This document shows positions 7,599 through 7,988 of a DNA stretch of 7,988 nt, in pieces (the first letter of the stretch is position 1; the number at the start of each line of letters is the position of its first letter). The notes beneath the pieces were generated by a model. That model worked only from the letters and a program-made list of their open reading frames with translations. It did no database searches and had not been told where the DNA came from. The DNA is from an uncultured Eubacterium sp. Lineage in GTDB: Bacteria; Bacillota; Clostridia; Peptostreptococcales; Anaerovoracaceae. Location of the stretch: the NCBI GenBank assembly GCA_900542385.1, contig UQNP01000083.1:1-7988 (forward strand), given 5' to 3'. The position numbers and the translations under genes were made by a program.

Positions 7599-7988
7599 TA
7601 CACTTCTCCTTTTCCTATATACTTTTTGACAAGTTTCACAGGCTTGTACGAAAGTTTTGCCTTACGCAGATTCGCTATTCCCATATCTTCTTCACGGTTC
7701 AGATACTTTGCGCTTCCGGCTATATTCCTGCAAAATTCGTTGAGCATCGCCTGATAAAGTCCTCTGTACGCTGTATTTGCTTTTTCTACATGCTCTGTCA
7801 CAGTATCCTTTCCGAGCCTGCCCCCTACAGCAAGGGCTTCTATCCTGCCTTCTATACGTATGACTCCTGCTTTGTAGCATCCTGCCTTCTCAAGGTTTTT
7901 GAAAACATCCCTCATGGCTTCTTCTTCCATCCTGAGCGTCTTCATTTCATTTTCCGGAACATCTTTTCTGGCATTGAATTCTTCTATG
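7598..7988 (-). CDS. DUF2156 / phosphatidylglycerol lysyltransferase C-terminal-like protein (partial, 5' end outside the window)
   Basis: The reading frame enters from the right edge without a stop, so only the last 129 residues are seen. The Met codon at 7945 is internal: upstream in-frame codons read [14 protein letters not shown] without interruption. The motif [20 protein letters not shown], followed by KPVKLVKKY, near the end is typical of the DUF2156 (LPG_synthase_C) family, a GNAT-like double fold. The preceding [23 protein letters not shown] is a beta-hairpin stretch expected of that fold, and [16 protein letters not shown] matches its helix. In MprF this domain transfers lysine from Lys-tRNA to phosphatidylglycerol, but many clostridial stand-alone members are uncharacterised, so no substrate is assigned. 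No membrane segment lies in the visible part. The TAA stop overlaps the thiolase ATG by one base, making this probably the preceding gene of the same operon. Confidence 0.82.
   Translation of the reverse strand, partial: IEEFNARKDVPENEMKTLRMEEEAMRDVFKNLEKAGCYKAGVIRIEGRIEALAVGGRLGKDTVTEHVEKANTAYRGLYQAMLNEFCRNIAGSAKYLNREEDMGIANLRKAKLSYKPVKLVKKYIGKGEV
7606..7611 (-). promoter_or_regulatory. Ribosome binding site of the thiolase gene, inside the DUF2156 gene
   Basis: AAGGAG on the minus strand lies in the last codons of the DUF2156 gene, seven bases before the thiolase ATG. Together with the TAATG stop/start overlap it indicates termination-reinitiation coupling between the two genes. Confidence 0.75.

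Noticed and set aside
7598..7945. A complete 115-residue protein starting at the Met codon at 7945
   Set aside because: The frame stays open upstream to the window edge and the conserved domain is cut, so this Met is internal and the gene is partial.
1..7988. Search for CRISPR repeats, insertion sequences, tRNA or rRNA genes, att sites and riboswitches
   Set aside because: Intergenic space is at most about 80 bases per gap, no direct or inverted repeat series was seen, and all long stretches are explained by conserved housekeeping genes.

Overview
This window is an ordinary, densely packed chromosomal segment from a low-to-mid GC Gram-positive anaerobe, most likely a member of Clostridia. 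The evidence is a thiolase closely resembling clostridial ThlA, a U32/DUF3656 protein, an AI-2E-type permease, strong AGGAGG-type ribosome binding sites, sigmaA-like promoter elements and frequent AGA and ATA codons. A family within Clostridia, such as the Eubacterium/Mogibacterium-type families, can only be guessed. There is no sign of mobile DNA, CRISPR, tRNA or rRNA, and no gene-free stretch longer than about 80 bases.

Layout from left to right. Bases 1-38 are non-coding and hold a possible promoter firing left, out of the window. Next is a leftward U32 peptidase-family gene (39-2195), probably an Fe-S RNA-hydroxylation-type enzyme. An 81-base divergent intergenic region (2196-2276) carries two face-to-face promoters whose -10 boxes overlap. 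To its right is a rightward AI-2E/PerM-family membrane protein gene (2277-3584). It meets a leftward gene cluster tail to tail, sharing the four bases TTAA (3581-3584), with no terminator between them.

The leftward cluster, in transcription order, is a DUF2156 (MprF C-terminal-like) gene entering from the right edge (7988-7598), an acetyl-CoA acetyltransferase (7598-6420), glutaminyl-tRNA synthetase (6398-4764) and a small-type malic enzyme (4741-3581). Spacings are a 1-base overlap (TAATG), 21 bases and 22 bases. Each downstream gene has its own Shine-Dalgarno sequence, so the four look like one operon whose promoter lies beyond the right edge.

Functionally, the thiolase condenses two acetyl-CoA to acetoacetyl-CoA (entry to butyrate/C4 metabolism), and the malic enzyme links malate to pyruvate with a reduced nicotinamide cofactor. 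Both concern the pyruvate/acetyl-CoA node. glnS is a translation gene placed between them without an obvious metabolic reason. The upstream DUF2156 protein belongs to a fold that in MprF uses aminoacyl-tRNA, which makes the co-location with a tRNA synthetase worth a look. I see no convincing previously undescribed system. The findings below are modest points about gene arrangement and residues.
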